64,000 nucleotides of DNA, taken from Lachnospiraceae bacterium. GTDB taxonomy: Bacteria > Bacillota > Clostridia > Lachnospirales > Lachnospiraceae. Positions 35,349-43,923 of the stretch are shown here, one piece after another. A program made the translations under genes and the position numbers. How positions within the stretch are numbered: the stretch's first letter is position 1; every line of letters starts with the position of its first letter. The notes beneath the pieces were generated by a model. It saw only the letters and a program-made list of their open reading frames with translations, was not told the DNA's origin and did not search any database. The stretch spans positions 62,001-126,000 of the forward strand of contig JAIDFQ010000074.1 of the NCBI GenBank assembly GCA_029054245.1. The letters run 5' to 3'.

Positions 35349-35687
35349 AAAAGCGGCTATAACATTCAGGCAATTGTTAATCACTACTTAACATTTGACG
35401 TAACAAAAAACCGCACACTTGGAACCGCCAACGGTTATGCAGACCTTGCGGCAGCTGAAAGAGCTGGTGCACAAAAGACCAATATCCAGAGAAATGTCGC
35501 TGCCATAAGCAACTATGACAGCAATACAAATTCCTATACAGAAGAAATTTATCATTATGATAAGGAAACCCTTCCCCAAATCCCCATTTTACTCCATGAG
35601 TACTTTTTATTATCTTTGCCCGGCACAATTATGATGTTATCTGGATTTAATTGCATTTTATCAAGTTTCGACACACATTCTCTCTAA
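35349..35687 (+). pseudogene. Gene remnant without a start codon
   Basis: A 112-codon open frame between a TAA at 35346 and a TAA at 35685. It reads like real protein in the middle (GYNIQAIVNHYLTFDVTKN, TANGYADLAAAERAGAQKTN), but has no ATG, GTG or TTG start with a ribosome-binding site, and its last ~35 codons look non-coding. I take it as the decayed end of a larger gene; the family is not recognised. The rest of 35134-35779 holds the azlC promoter, the promoter at 35317 and the leader of the next gene; I see nothing else there. Confidence 0.45.
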
Positions 35688-35779
35688 TCGACATATATTA
35701 TTCATATAACTGTTCTGGAATTAAAATGATTCCATGAATAATCATAATGGGAGATTACTCTCAAAAATAAAGGAGAAAA

Positions 35780-36661
35780 ATGGCTAAAATAGCAGAATGG
35801 AATAAACAGTTTCGCATTGGGGTTGATTCCATTGATGATGCACACCAAAAGCTTTTTTCGATTGTACGCAAATTGATTCATCTAAGCGAAGATGAAAATA
35901 ATGGACAATGGGCTTGTGCTGAGGGTATCAAATATTTTAAAAGCTATGCCATAGAACACTTTACCGATGAGGAAGCATATATGCAATCTATCGGTTACAA
36001 GGGATATGAAATGCACAAACGCTTGCATGATGATATGCGTTATAAAACACTTCCCGCTCTTGAGAAGGATTTATTAGAATCAAACTATTCACAGGAATCT
36101 ATCCAACATTTTCTAGGTATTTGTCTTGGCTGGCTGACCGCTCATATCATGATTGAGGATCGTGCCATTACAGGAAAGATTTCAAATAAATGGAAAAAAG
36201 ACAATGCCGGAAAAAATATGAGCGCCTTGGAAGATGCGCTCACCGATACCCTAGAGGAGATTTTCAGATTACAAATTGAAATCGTCAGTGAGCATTACAG
36301 TGGGGAAAACTTTGGCAATAGCATTATCAACCGATTAACCTATCATTCAAAAGATGGAAAATACGTGCAGCTTTTTTTTGACTTTGAAGAAAGTCTGGTG
36401 CTCCAGGTTGTAAGCTCTATGCTGGGTATGCATTTAAAGAAAATGGATAAACTGGTCATAAATGCTGTTAGGGAACTTTCACAGCAGATCGCTGACCAAG
36501 TGGCTATCCACCTTCACCTGCCTTCCCAATATCAATTAGAGAGCAATCATGTAATGACAGCAGACCAATTTCAACAAGAATTCTCCACAAAATACTTTGA
36601 TTACAATCTGCTGTTTAATACAGGAACTGGGTATTTCGCCTTCTGTATTCAATTAGAATAA
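35780..36661 (+). CDS. Bacteriohemerythrin fused to a CheX-like domain
   Basis: 293 aa, cytoplasmic. Residues 1-135 form a bacteriohemerythrin: all seven di-iron ligands are present (His22, His60, Glu64, His79, His83, His122, Asp127), with the start AEWNKQFRIGVDSIDDAHQKL. Residues ~145-293 resemble the CheX/CheC class of chemotaxis phosphatases (LVLQVVSSMLGM, VINAVRELSQQIADQVAIHL). The catalytic pair of that family is E-x2-N; here it reads E-L-S-Q, so phosphatase activity is doubtful. The fusion suggests oxygen or redox sensing linked to a chemotaxis-type partner. AAGGAG precedes the ATG. Confidence 0.88.
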   Translation: MAKIAEWNKQFRIGVDSIDDAHQKLFSIVRKLIHLSEDENNGQWACAEGIKYFKSYAIEHFTDEEAYMQSIGYKGYEMHKRLHDDMRYKTLPALEKDLLESNYSQESIQHFLGICLGWLTAHIMIEDRAITGKISNKWKKDNAGKNMSALEDALTDTLEEIFRLQIEIVSEHYSGENFGNSIINRLTYHSKDGKYVQLFFDFEESLVLQVVSSMLGMHLKKMDKLVINAVRELSQQIADQVAIHLHLPSQYQLESNHVMTADQFQQEFSTKYFDYNLLFNTGTGYFAFCIQLE

Positions 36662-36746
36662 TCGAACAATTTACTCCAAGAGTTCCTTTTCCTGTACCAC
36701 CAATGATTATATGCATAAGATGAAATAAAATACTAATATATGTTGA

Positions 36747-36776
36747 AAGGGGCTGCCCATTTCCCGGCAACCCCTT
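36747..36776. terminator. Hairpin between convergent genes
   Basis: AAGGGG (36747-36752) pairs with CCCCTT (36771-36776), with inner GCC/GGC pairs. It lies between the hemerythrin-CheX gene and the FliD-like gene and can serve either strand. There is no long T run. Confidence 0.5.
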
Positions 36777-36832
36777 ATATTATGCTTTACAATCCTTTTC
36801 CTATTGAATACTTATCGCTTTCCTTGCACATA

Positions 36833-38044
36833 TTATATTGTACCAGTATAACGCGAGCTTCCCTGTACACTATATTCTCCGTCAGCTGTATAACCACTGG
36901 CTGCATTCGCCTGCGTAGTCATATAATAATCTACAAGTGATGCGTTGGTGGCAATAGAAGAACCATAATCCTTGAAGAATTGCTGTACCTTAGACATATC
37001 TGATTTTTTAAATGTGTCCTCATCAATCTTCATTCTGCCCTTCTGGTCCACACTGATTCCAAACTGCTTAAGTGCATCCTCATTGCGTGCTGTCTTTTCT
37101 CTGATGTAAGACAGGTTTGCTAATACACCAGAATTTGAACTGGATTCGGCAGCATCAAACATTTTGTTGTAATTGCTCACAAAACTCTTTGCAGTGGCAA
37201 ATATTTTATCAATATCATATTGATCTGTCTCATTGCCATCCTTATCCTTTACCTTTTCATACAATTTGTCAGATGCAAGTGCCTTGCCATTTTCCTTGAG
37301 GGAAGCAGCAGCAGAACCTGTCGTATTGTTTGTGTCTGTACTATCTGTAGCATTCGTACCGGTCGAAGCACCTGCAAACTGGACACGCGATGCTATCATA
37401 GAACCATAACTCATGATATTATCAGATGAAAACAGTTCCTGCACTTTAGAAGTACCTGCCGCCTTCAGCTTAGCTTCATTCAACTCAAGCGTCCCGTCCG
37501 AATTGACTGTGACACCGATTTCTGAAAGCTTATCTGCATTCGTAGCAGAACTTCTCATCATATTTGCCACATATGCCGTTTTGTTTGCTAATGTGGAGCC
37601 TTTTGCTGCGCTCACAACATTATTATAATCCGACACAAAAGCTTTCATTGCAGAAACCACCTTGTCTGCTGCACTCTGACCATTTTCCGAGTCCGTATAC
37701 GTTTTGTCACTCTGCAATGCTGAGACAGAAGACTTCAAGCTCGAAAGACCCGTTGTCAAATTCGCATTTGACTTTTGCACATCTTTGGAAACCTTCGGAT
37801 TTTTCTTCTCTTCCAGAATTTTTTCAAGAACATTACTTGAACTGTATTTCTTGCTGCTCCCCGTCGTACTTGAATTCTGGTTTGTGCCATAATAAGTCTT
37901 CAAAAGCTTACCATAGCTGCCATTCTTAATGCTGGCATAATCTGAGAGGAAATTCAAATTCCCCATTCCGCCGCTACTGGACGAAAGACCTTGAAACAAA
38001 TAAGAATAATTCTGACTGCTGCCTACATTAATAGGGATACCCAT
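36833..38044 (-). CDS. FliD-like repeat protein (flagellar cap-type, function unknown)
   Basis: 403 aa, rich in Ser, Asn, Thr and Lys. It carries two diverged copies of a FliD C-terminal-like unit: AMKAFVSDYNNVVSAAK ... LSEIGVTVNSDGTLELNEAKL near residues 145-220 and TAKSFVSNYNKMFDAAE ... LKQFGISVDQKGRMKIDEDTF near 295-365. There is no signal peptide. The start at 38044 follows AAGGAGTGATGACA. Such FliD-like proteins in clostridia may be secreted through the flagellar route; no flagellar gene is in the window. It could be a cap, adhesin or filament-associated protein. Confidence 0.75.
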   Translation of the reverse strand: MGIPINVGSSQNYSYLFQGLSSSSGGMGNLNFLSDYASIKNGSYGKLLKTYYGTNQNSSTTGSSKKYSSSNVLEKILEEKKNPKVSKDVQKSNANLTTGLSSLKSSVSALQSDKTYTDSENGQSAADKVVSAMKAFVSDYNNVVSAAKGSTLANKTAYVANMMRSSATNADKLSEIGVTVNSDGTLELNEAKLKAAGTSKVQELFSSDNIMSYGSMIASRVQFAGASTGTNATDSTDTNNTTGSAAASLKENGKALASDKLYEKVKDKDGNETDQYDIDKIFATAKSFVSNYNKMFDAAESSSNSGVLANLSYIREKTARNEDALKQFGISVDQKGRMKIDEDTFKKSDMSKVQQFFKDYGSSIATNASLVDYYMTTQANAASGYTADGEYSVQGSSRYTGTI

Positions 38045-38356
38045 TGTCATCACTCCTTTGAATAAAAATATGGACCTCCATGTCCTTACGCCTGATATAT
38101 GCAATATATCATCGTAAAATATCTATAGTTAATTTTAATATAACATCTGCCTTTCAGGATTTCAAGATGGTTTAGCAAAAAATATAATTATGGTAACGAA
38201 ATGTGATATCATTGTAATATGATTAAACCACCATGGTCGATTGCAATCCGACTTTCCTGTTTTGTATCAAACGGAACTTGTAAATATGCAGTCAGCCGGA
38301 GCAGATGAAAAAGCGCCCGCCGCCGTATGCGAGAACGCACGTTTAACGCCAGGATC
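38045..38356. other. Intergenic stretch between the FliD-like and RpiR genes
   Basis: Held here are the FliD-like gene's ribosome-binding site, a small ATGGACCTCCAT palindrome (38071-38082) in its leader, and AT-rich sequence around 38100-38220. A short plus-strand frame (38241-38432) reaches into the RpiR gene and looks non-coding. I see no gene or clear terminator. Confidence 0.4.
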
Positions 38357-39208
38357 TCAATACAGCTTGTCCACAACGGCTCTTGAAGTTTTTTTATTGT
38401 TTTCCATGGACATCTGCTTGTTGCGAGAATAGTATTCCTGAAAAAGCACGTCTATAATATAAAGCTGACTCAACTTCGTACTCATGGCTCCCCCATCCAA
38501 AGGACCTTCATTGGAACCGCATACCAGAAGAACATCTGTATAGCCAGTTAAAGGCGATTTGATAAACCGGGTAATTCCGATTACCTTCGCTCCCACTTTC
38601 TTGGCAATCTTTGCCACATACACATTATCCTTGGTAGCTCCCGAATAGGAGATAATAAAAATCAAATCCTCAGCCCCTGCCATGGAAGCTGTCATTGCCT
38701 GCATATGAGGATCGTCAATACAATTTACTTTATTACAAATTCTCAGGAATTTATTTCTTGCTTCTTTTGCAGTCAACAAAGAATCTCCAATTCCAAAAAA
38801 GTATATATTTTTTGCCTCTTCCATCATCTGCAGCGTTTTCCTGACTGCATCCTTACCTATTAACATCCTTGTTTCTTTTAACACTCTGATATGATTTTGA
38901 AGTATTTTATCCAAAGTAAATTCCAATGAATCTACCTTGAGATTTTCCTTTTCCGTTGCAATAATTTCATCCGGAGATACACTGAGAGACAATTTCATCT
39001 TAAAGTCCTGATATCCTTCTGCACCTATACTTCTGCAGAACCTGTACACGCTTGCGTCAGCTACACTGCAGGACTCTGCCAGATCAGTAATGGACATAAA
39101 CAAAACCCGATCAACGTTCCCGATTACAAAATCAGCTATTTTTTTCTCTGTTTTGGTAAACTGATTATAACTTAATTGAATATCCATAAGCAAGTTAGAA
39201 GTATTCAT
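38357..39208 (-). CDS. MurR/RpiR-family regulator of sialic acid utilisation
   Basis: 283 aa. The N-terminal helix-turn-helix of the RpiR type (FTKTEKKIADFVIGNVDRVLF, ITDLAESCSVADASVYRFCR) is followed by a SIS sugar-phosphate-binding domain (NIYFFGIGDSLLTAKEA, LIFIISYSGATKDN). NanR of many Firmicutes belongs to this family and responds to N-acetylmannosamine-6-phosphate, so a similar role fits. The start at 39208 is chosen because longer frames run through a terminator hairpin. It is downstream of nanA in the same direction. Confidence 0.88.
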   Translation of the reverse strand: MNTSNLLMDIQLSYNQFTKTEKKIADFVIGNVDRVLFMSITDLAESCSVADASVYRFCRSIGAEGYQDFKMKLSLSVSPDEIIATEKENLKVDSLEFTLDKILQNHIRVLKETRMLIGKDAVRKTLQMMEEAKNIYFFGIGDSLLTAKEARNKFLRICNKVNCIDDPHMQAMTASMAGAEDLIFIISYSGATKDNVYVAKIAKKVGAKVIGITRFIKSPLTGYTDVLLVCGSNEGPLDGGAMSTKLSQLYIIDVLFQEYYSRNKQMSMENNKKTSRAVVDKLY

Positions 39209-39241
39209 AAGCCCTATACCTTTTCCTTTTTTATCAAAAAC

Positions 39242-39259
39242 AGCATGGTTTCCCATGCT
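39242..39259 (-). terminator. Terminator between nanA and the RpiR regulator gene
   Basis: AGCATGG (39242-39248) and CCATGCT (39253-39259) form a perfect 7-base stem with a four-base loop, followed by TTTTTG on the minus strand (and ATTTTTG on the plus strand). Confidence 0.65.
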
Positions 39260-39297
39260 ATTTTTGTTACAATAAGCCGACTCACAAAGAGTGACTG

Positions 39298-39351
39298 CAT
39301 TTGTTCATGACAAATGATTCAACCCTCTGACTCAGCTTGTTCATTACAAGC
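39298..39351. promoter_or_regulatory. Two related palindromes upstream of the RpiR gene
   Basis: Two inverted repeats share the core TTGTTCATnACAA: one at 39298-39316 with arms CATTTGT/ACAAATG, one at 39335-39351 with arms GCTTGT/ACAAGC. Their centres are 36 bases apart. They lie between nanA and the regulator gene and are candidate operators or processing hairpins. Confidence 0.45.
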
Positions 39352-39380
39352 CGGGACAGAGACCCACTTGTTATTTAAAA

Positions 39381-40286
39381 TCAACAGTATTTCTTAATCG
39401 CTTCCGCAATCATATCTGCAATCTCTTGACAGATGATCTTATCCTCATCCGTCAAATCCACAAGGGGCGCTTTTACACCGCCGATATCCGGACCTCCCTG
39501 AATACGAATGATCTCTTTGATCGCAGCATACATATTGCCATGGGTAGAACACATCTTATAGATGATCCTGCATGCTGCATTCTGAATCTCCCTTGCCGCC
39601 TCTATCTCTCCTCCGGAAACAAGGTCAAAAATCTTCAAATACAATTCCGGCATCGCCCCATAAGTACCGCCAATACCGCCGGAAGCCCCCATAGCCAAAC
39701 CTGAGATGAGCTGCTCGTCCGGTCCGTTAAATACAATAACACCCTCATCCCTGAAAAGCTGAATATCCTGCACCGGCATGGAAGAATTTTTTACACCGAT
39801 CACCTTTGGATTTTTTTTCATTTCTCGCAGAAGATTGACGCTCAGTGAAACACCTGCCAACTGAGGTATATTATAAATAATAAAATCCGTGTTGGGGGCT
39901 GCCGCAGAAATATCGTTCCAGTATTTTGCAATGGCATGATCCGGCAAATGGAAATAAATCGGCGGAATGGATGCAATAGCGTCTACCCCAAGATTTTCTG
40001 CATGAGCTGCCAGTTCCTGACTGTCTTCCGTATTATTACACGCAACATGTGCAATAATCACCAGTTTCCCTTTTGCAACCTCCATCACAGCTTCCAATGT
40101 TTTCTTTCTGTCCTCTTTGCTCTGATAAATACATTCCCCGGAAGAACCGCCCACATAAAGCCCTTGAACGCCCTTATCCATCAAATATTGGGTGAATGCC
40201 TTCACCCTGTCGGGAGAAACCGTTCCATTTTCATCATAACACGCATATAACGCCGGGAAAATTCCCTGATATTTTTTGGTTCCCAT
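39381..40286 (-). CDS. nanA: N-acetylneuraminate lyase (DHDPS/NAL family)
   Basis: 301 aa. Class I aldolase cleaving N-acetylneuraminate to N-acetylmannosamine and pyruvate. It shows the substrate-carboxylate motif GLYVGGSSGECIYQ, the catalytic Tyr in FIIYNIPQLAGVSL, and the Schiff-base Lys in KVIGVKNSSMP. The surrounding nanE, nanK and ABC genes make sialate the substrate rather than dihydrodipicolinate. It lies about 57 bases after the second permease. Confidence 0.92.
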   Translation of the reverse strand: MGTKKYQGIFPALYACYDENGTVSPDRVKAFTQYLMDKGVQGLYVGGSSGECIYQSKEDRKKTLEAVMEVAKGKLVIIAHVACNNTEDSQELAAHAENLGVDAIASIPPIYFHLPDHAIAKYWNDISAAAPNTDFIIYNIPQLAGVSLSVNLLREMKKNPKVIGVKNSSMPVQDIQLFRDEGVIVFNGPDEQLISGLAMGASGGIGGTYGAMPELYLKIFDLVSGGEIEAAREIQNAACRIIYKMCSTHGNMYAAIKEIIRIQGGPDIGGVKAPLVDLTDEDKIICQEIADMIAEAIKKYC

Positions 40287-40343
40287 CTTATATCATCCTT
40301 TCCATATGCCAAATCTCAGATAACTGCAAAATCACCGACTGCA

Positions 40344-41273
40344 TTAACCCTTAACCGCTCCCATTGTAATACCCTGTGTAAAATACCTCTGGAAGAGCAG
40401 GAATACGATAATAATAGGAACTGATGCCAATGCTGCACCTGCCATGAGCATACCCATATCTACAGACGTTTCTGCTTGTAAGGTAGCAATTCCCAAAGAA
40501 ATCGTATAATTTGTATTACTGCTTACCATTATCAACTGCATGAAATAATCATTCCATGAATTGATAAAAGTGAAGATAGCCAATGCACCCACACCGGGCT
40601 TTACCATCGGAAAAACAATCGTCATAAAAGTATTCCATTCTCCTGCTCCGTCAATACGCGCCGCTTCCAGAATTTCTCCCGGAACACCTTCCGAAAACTG
40701 TTTCATCAAAAATACGCCAAAGGGCCATCCCACCGTTGGAAATATGATTGCCCAAATGGTATTGTAAAGACCGATGGCAGACATTTCTTTTAACAGAGGG
40801 ATCAAAACCACCTGCTTGGGCAATGCCATTGCACAGATAATCAGTCCGAATAAGATGCTGCGTCCCCGAAAACGTTTCTTAGCCAATGCATAACCGGCCA
40901 TCGTAGCCGTAAAACAGGTAAGAAACATTGCCGCCACCGCCATGAAAACCGTATTCAAAAGCCATCTGAAAACCGCCGGAACCGTAGGTCCCACAGAAAG
41001 AGCGATCCCTTCACCACTGCCGGAAAAAAGATGACTGAACGGTAACCTGATTTCCCATAAAGGTGCAGTACGTTTGTTCATTAAGTTTGCAAAATTTGTC
41101 GTTACCAATTCCGTAGGCCACCAGACCGGCTTTTGTGCATATATATCTACAGCGGGTTTAAATGCACCTGTAATGATCCAATAGAGGGGAAATAAGAAAA
41201 GAATCGCCAAAATCACCAGCACAACCAGCGAGATAATTTTATAAGCCTTACTTTTTCCTGTTTTATTTTCCAT
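40344..41273 (-). CDS. Sialic acid ABC transporter permease (MalG type)
   Basis: 309 aa with six membrane helices. The EAA loop is EILEAARIDGAGEWNTFMTIVFPM, and the C-terminus QGITMGAVKG is typical of MalG-like subunits. The start at 41273 (MENKTGK) has GGGAGGCGAAGCG before it; the longer frame overlaps the first permease. Partner of the MalF-type permease and the binding protein; no ATPase is encoded here. Confidence 0.92.
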   Translation of the reverse strand: MENKTGKSKAYKIISLVVLVILAILFLFPLYWIITGAFKPAVDIYAQKPVWWPTELVTTNFANLMNKRTAPLWEIRLPFSHLFSGSGEGIALSVGPTVPAVFRWLLNTVFMAVAAMFLTCFTATMAGYALAKKRFRGRSILFGLIICAMALPKQVVLIPLLKEMSAIGLYNTIWAIIFPTVGWPFGVFLMKQFSEGVPGEILEAARIDGAGEWNTFMTIVFPMVKPGVGALAIFTFINSWNDYFMQLIMVSSNTNYTISLGIATLQAETSVDMGMLMAGAALASVPIIIVFLLFQRYFTQGITMGAVKG

Positions 41274-41286
41274 CGCTTCGCCTCCC

Positions 41287-42201
41287 CTACTTCTCTTTTG
41301 CCAGCCACATCTGAACAGCCGACAAAATACCAATGAATATAGCCAATATTACACCCATTGCGTTAGCATAGCCAAAATGTCCTGCCTGCTCCGTAAGCTT
41401 GAAAGCCGTGTAATAGATGTAATACATTACCGTCTGTGTTCCGGAACCGCCCTGGGTCAGCAATTGAATCAGTGCAAAACACTGGAACGAGTTAATCGTG
41501 GTAATCACCAATATATATAAAGTAGTAGGCATGATCTGCGGCCATTTGATTTTCCAAAAGACCTGCAAATCAGTAGCGCCATCCACCTGCGCTGCTTCCA
41601 CAAGAGATGCATCCACGTTGCCAAGCGCCGACACATACAGAACAATAGGCTGACCTACAGAAGTGGTAAATAGAATCAGAATAATACACCAAAGAGCATA
41701 TCTCTCATCTCCAAGCCAGTTAATATTGGATTCAATGGCTCCGGTCGTTTTTAATATTGAATTCAGAATACCGGTGTAATTATCAAAAATCCATTTCCAG
41801 ACTACCGTTACTGCTACAGAGCCGGTAACTACTGGTAAATAAAAAATACATCTGAAAGCAGAAAGAACCGGCATTTTCAGCTTATAGATTGCCGAGGATA
41901 CCCACAAAGAAAAGGCCGCTACGGCAGGTACGCTCACAAAAACAATTACGAATGTATTCCATAAAGCATCCAGAAATACCTTATCCTTTGCCAGATTAAT
42001 AAAATTCGTTAATCCTACGAAATTACCGCCGCTTTGTGTATGCATGTTAGAATCCGTCATACTGAGATAAACGCAAATGACCATTGGAATCAAAACAAAT
42101 CCCACAAAAAAAATCAAACTGGGCAACATAAAGCCATATCCGGCAATATCTTCTCTACGCTGTAAAGCGCGGCTTCTTTTCTGAGAAACATGATTACTCA
42201 C
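41287..42201 (-). CDS. Sialic acid ABC transporter permease (MalF type)
   Basis: 304 aa with six membrane helices and the EAA loop SLVEAAQVDGATDLQVFWKIKWPQI. I prefer a GTG start at 42201 because GAAAGGGGGC sits ten bases upstream of it; an ATG eight codons earlier (42225) lacks a ribosome-binding site and would place that purine run inside the gene. It follows the binding-protein gene after a hairpin. Confidence 0.88.
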   Translation of the reverse strand: MSNHVSQKRSRALQRREDIAGYGFMLPSLIFFVGFVLIPMVICVYLSMTDSNMHTQSGGNFVGLTNFINLAKDKVFLDALWNTFVIVFVSVPAVAAFSLWVSSAIYKLKMPVLSAFRCIFYLPVVTGSVAVTVVWKWIFDNYTGILNSILKTTGAIESNINWLGDERYALWCIILILFTTSVGQPIVLYVSALGNVDASLVEAAQVDGATDLQVFWKIKWPQIMPTTLYILVITTINSFQCFALIQLLTQGGSGTQTVMYYIYYTAFKLTEQAGHFGYANAMGVILAIFIGILSAVQMWLAKEK

Positions 42202-42251
42202 GCAAATGGCGCCCCCTTTCTCCATTATTGGCAGGTGATTTATTGTTTAAA

Positions 42252-42310
42252 ATGCCCCTCCCCACTTCCGGTGAGAAGGGGCATAAGCCCTGACTGAACA
42301 ACTCGTTCAG
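42252..42310 (-). terminator. Tandem hairpins after the sialic acid binding-protein gene
   Basis: On the minus strand, CTGAAC/GTTCAG (42294-42310) is followed by a longer stem based on ATGCCCCT/AGGGGCAT (42252-42284) and then TTTTAAAC. Placed between the binding protein and permease genes, it is likely a partial terminator or 3' stabiliser that raises binding-protein expression over the permeases. Confidence 0.65.
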
Positions 42311-42328
42311 AACAGTATTTTAACTTGA

Positions 42329-43696
42329 TCAGTTAGCTGCTGCCGCGTTAGCTTCGCCTTCATATTGTACGAGAGCTTCCGTTACGTCCATGCCGCTTCC
42401 AATCTTCTGCAGCATCGTCCACCATGCGGTACGCTGTCCAGCCCAACCTGCGGTAACCTGATAGTAGTCTCCCAACTGAGGCATAAGCACCTGATATTCG
42501 TTCATGATCTCATTATCAGACCAGATTGCAGACAGATCTGTTCCTTCTGCTGCAGAACGAACTGCAAAATAGTTTGCTGCTTTCACTGCATCTACAGTAG
42601 CTGCGGAATCAGCCATATATTTGATAAACTGCTTGGATGCTTCAATGCGGGCTGCATCGCCGTTGTCGAAAATACCGAATCCCCAAATACCGCCCTGAAG
42701 CTGAGAGGTTCCTGTTTCAGAAGGAAAGCTCATGAATGCAATTTCTTCACCTGTAACCGTAAGTCCTGCGCCTGTTCCTGCGCCATTAGGATCTAACTGC
42801 TGGGCAATGTTCCAGCAGAATGCCATTTTCAGAATACCCTGATAGAATTTAGCGATTTCATCACCGCCTGCCAAAGAAGCGTCAAACGCAATGCCGTCCA
42901 TGCTCTTTAACTGCTCCAGAGCCTTTACGTTTTCAGGAGAATTCCATGTATAAGCAGTATGAGCTGCATCCGTGTAAGAACCGCCATACAGGTTGTTTAC
43001 CAATGCACGTGTACCCTGATCTCCACCCTGCCCTGCACAGTAAACAGCTGCTACCGTATCATTATAATGTGCATAAAGAGCTTCAACAGCCTTAATAAAG
43101 TTCTCCGTAGTCCATGTATGTGTTTCCAGATCAAGATACTGATCAGCGCCTGCTTCCTTGAAAGCATCCAGATTAACTGCCATACAATGAGCCGTCATAA
43201 CCAGAGGATACTCATATACTTCTCCTCCAGGTGCCGTACATGCAGTTAAAGGTGCCGACAGAATTTCCTGCCTGTCGGTATCATCCAGCATATCAGACAG
43301 ATCTACCATATATCCGTTTGCTCCCCAGTTTGCAACCAGACGTTCAGGTCCTTCCATAATCAAATCAGGAGCCTGACCTGCCGCAATTGCAGTGTTTACC
43401 TTGTCATCACCATCAGCATAAGCTAAAAACTCTACGTTTACGGTAATTCCTGTTTCTGCCGTGAAAGCATCGGTCAATCCCTTTACCGTAGCTTCATCTC
43501 CCCACTTGCCAATAGGATAAGTCCAAAGAGTAATGGAAGCTGCTTCAGTTTCTGTGGGAGTCTCCTCCATAGTCTCTGCGGGAGCCTCCTCCTTGGTTTC
43601 CGTCTTTGTTTCTTCCGCCGGTGCATCAGAACTGCCACATGCCACAGCAGAAAGAGTCATAACTCCGACCAAAAGTAATGCTAATAACTTTTTCAT
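42329..43696 (-). CDS. Sialic acid-type ABC substrate-binding lipoprotein
   Basis: 455 aa. The lipobox LSAVAC is near residue 20, followed by a low-complexity E/T/A linker (to about residue 52) and a family 1 binding fold (SITLWTYPIGKWGDE, AGQAPDLIMEGPERLVANWG, WNIAQQLDPNG). It is first in the operon, under a consensus promoter, with AAAGGAGAGATAAGG before the ATG. Context with nanA and divergent nanE-nanK points to sialic acid or 2,7-anhydro-sialic acid; the sequence does not separate these. Confidence 0.9.
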   Translation of the reverse strand: MKKLLALLLVGVMTLSAVACGSSDAPAEETKTETKEEAPAETMEETPTETEAASITLWTYPIGKWGDEATVKGLTDAFTAETGITVNVEFLAYADGDDKVNTAIAAGQAPDLIMEGPERLVANWGANGYMVDLSDMLDDTDRQEILSAPLTACTAPGGEVYEYPLVMTAHCMAVNLDAFKEAGADQYLDLETHTWTTENFIKAVEALYAHYNDTVAAVYCAGQGGDQGTRALVNNLYGGSYTDAAHTAYTWNSPENVKALEQLKSMDGIAFDASLAGGDEIAKFYQGILKMAFCWNIAQQLDPNGAGTGAGLTVTGEEIAFMSFPSETGTSQLQGGIWGFGIFDNGDAARIEASKQFIKYMADSAATVDAVKAANYFAVRSAAEGTDLSAIWSDNEIMNEYQVLMPQLGDYYQVTAGWAGQRTAWWTMLQKIGSGMDVTEALVQYEGEANAAAAN

Positions 43697-43746
43697 CCTT
43701 ATCTCTCCTTTCAAGTATGTAATAATTTTACTACTATGTACCTCAA

Positions 43747-43775
43747 ATTCTACCCTTTCCTCCCCCCTTTGTCAA
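43747..43775 (-). promoter_or_regulatory. Promoter of the sialic acid ABC-nanA operon
   Basis: On the minus strand, a perfect -35 TTGACA (43770-43775), a 17-base spacer and -10 TAGAAT (43747-43752), about 50 bases before the start codon. Confidence 0.8.
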
Positions 43776-43833
43776 CGAAGAAATAAAATAATTTTCATTT
43801 TTAAAGCTATTTTGAATATTTTTTTCATTTTTA

Positions 43834-43862
43834 TTGCTCGATTAAAGAATCCATGGTATAAT
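43834..43862 (+). promoter_or_regulatory. Promoter of nanE-nanQ-nanK
   Basis: -35 TTGCTC (43834-43839), a 17-base spacer and a perfect -10 TATAAT (43857-43862) lie about 60 bases before nanE, divergent from the ABC promoter about 60 bases away. Confidence 0.75.
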
Positions 43863-43923
43863 ATCGCTGACAATTTATTACTTATTACTTACTTTTTTGG
43901 TACAAGAAGAAAGGATGAGAATT

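Noticed and set aside
36777..38044. CRISPR-like or tandem DNA repeats in the FliD-like gene
   Set aside because: The repetition is at protein level and diverged; there are no regular DNA repeats or spacers.
38241..38432. 63-codon plus-strand frame in the intergenic region before the RpiR gene
   Set aside because: No ribosome-binding site, it overlaps the RpiR gene end, and it shows no motif.
39209..39256. 16-residue N-terminal extension of the RpiR regulator
   Set aside because: It would be encoded by the stem of the terminator hairpin at 39242-39259.
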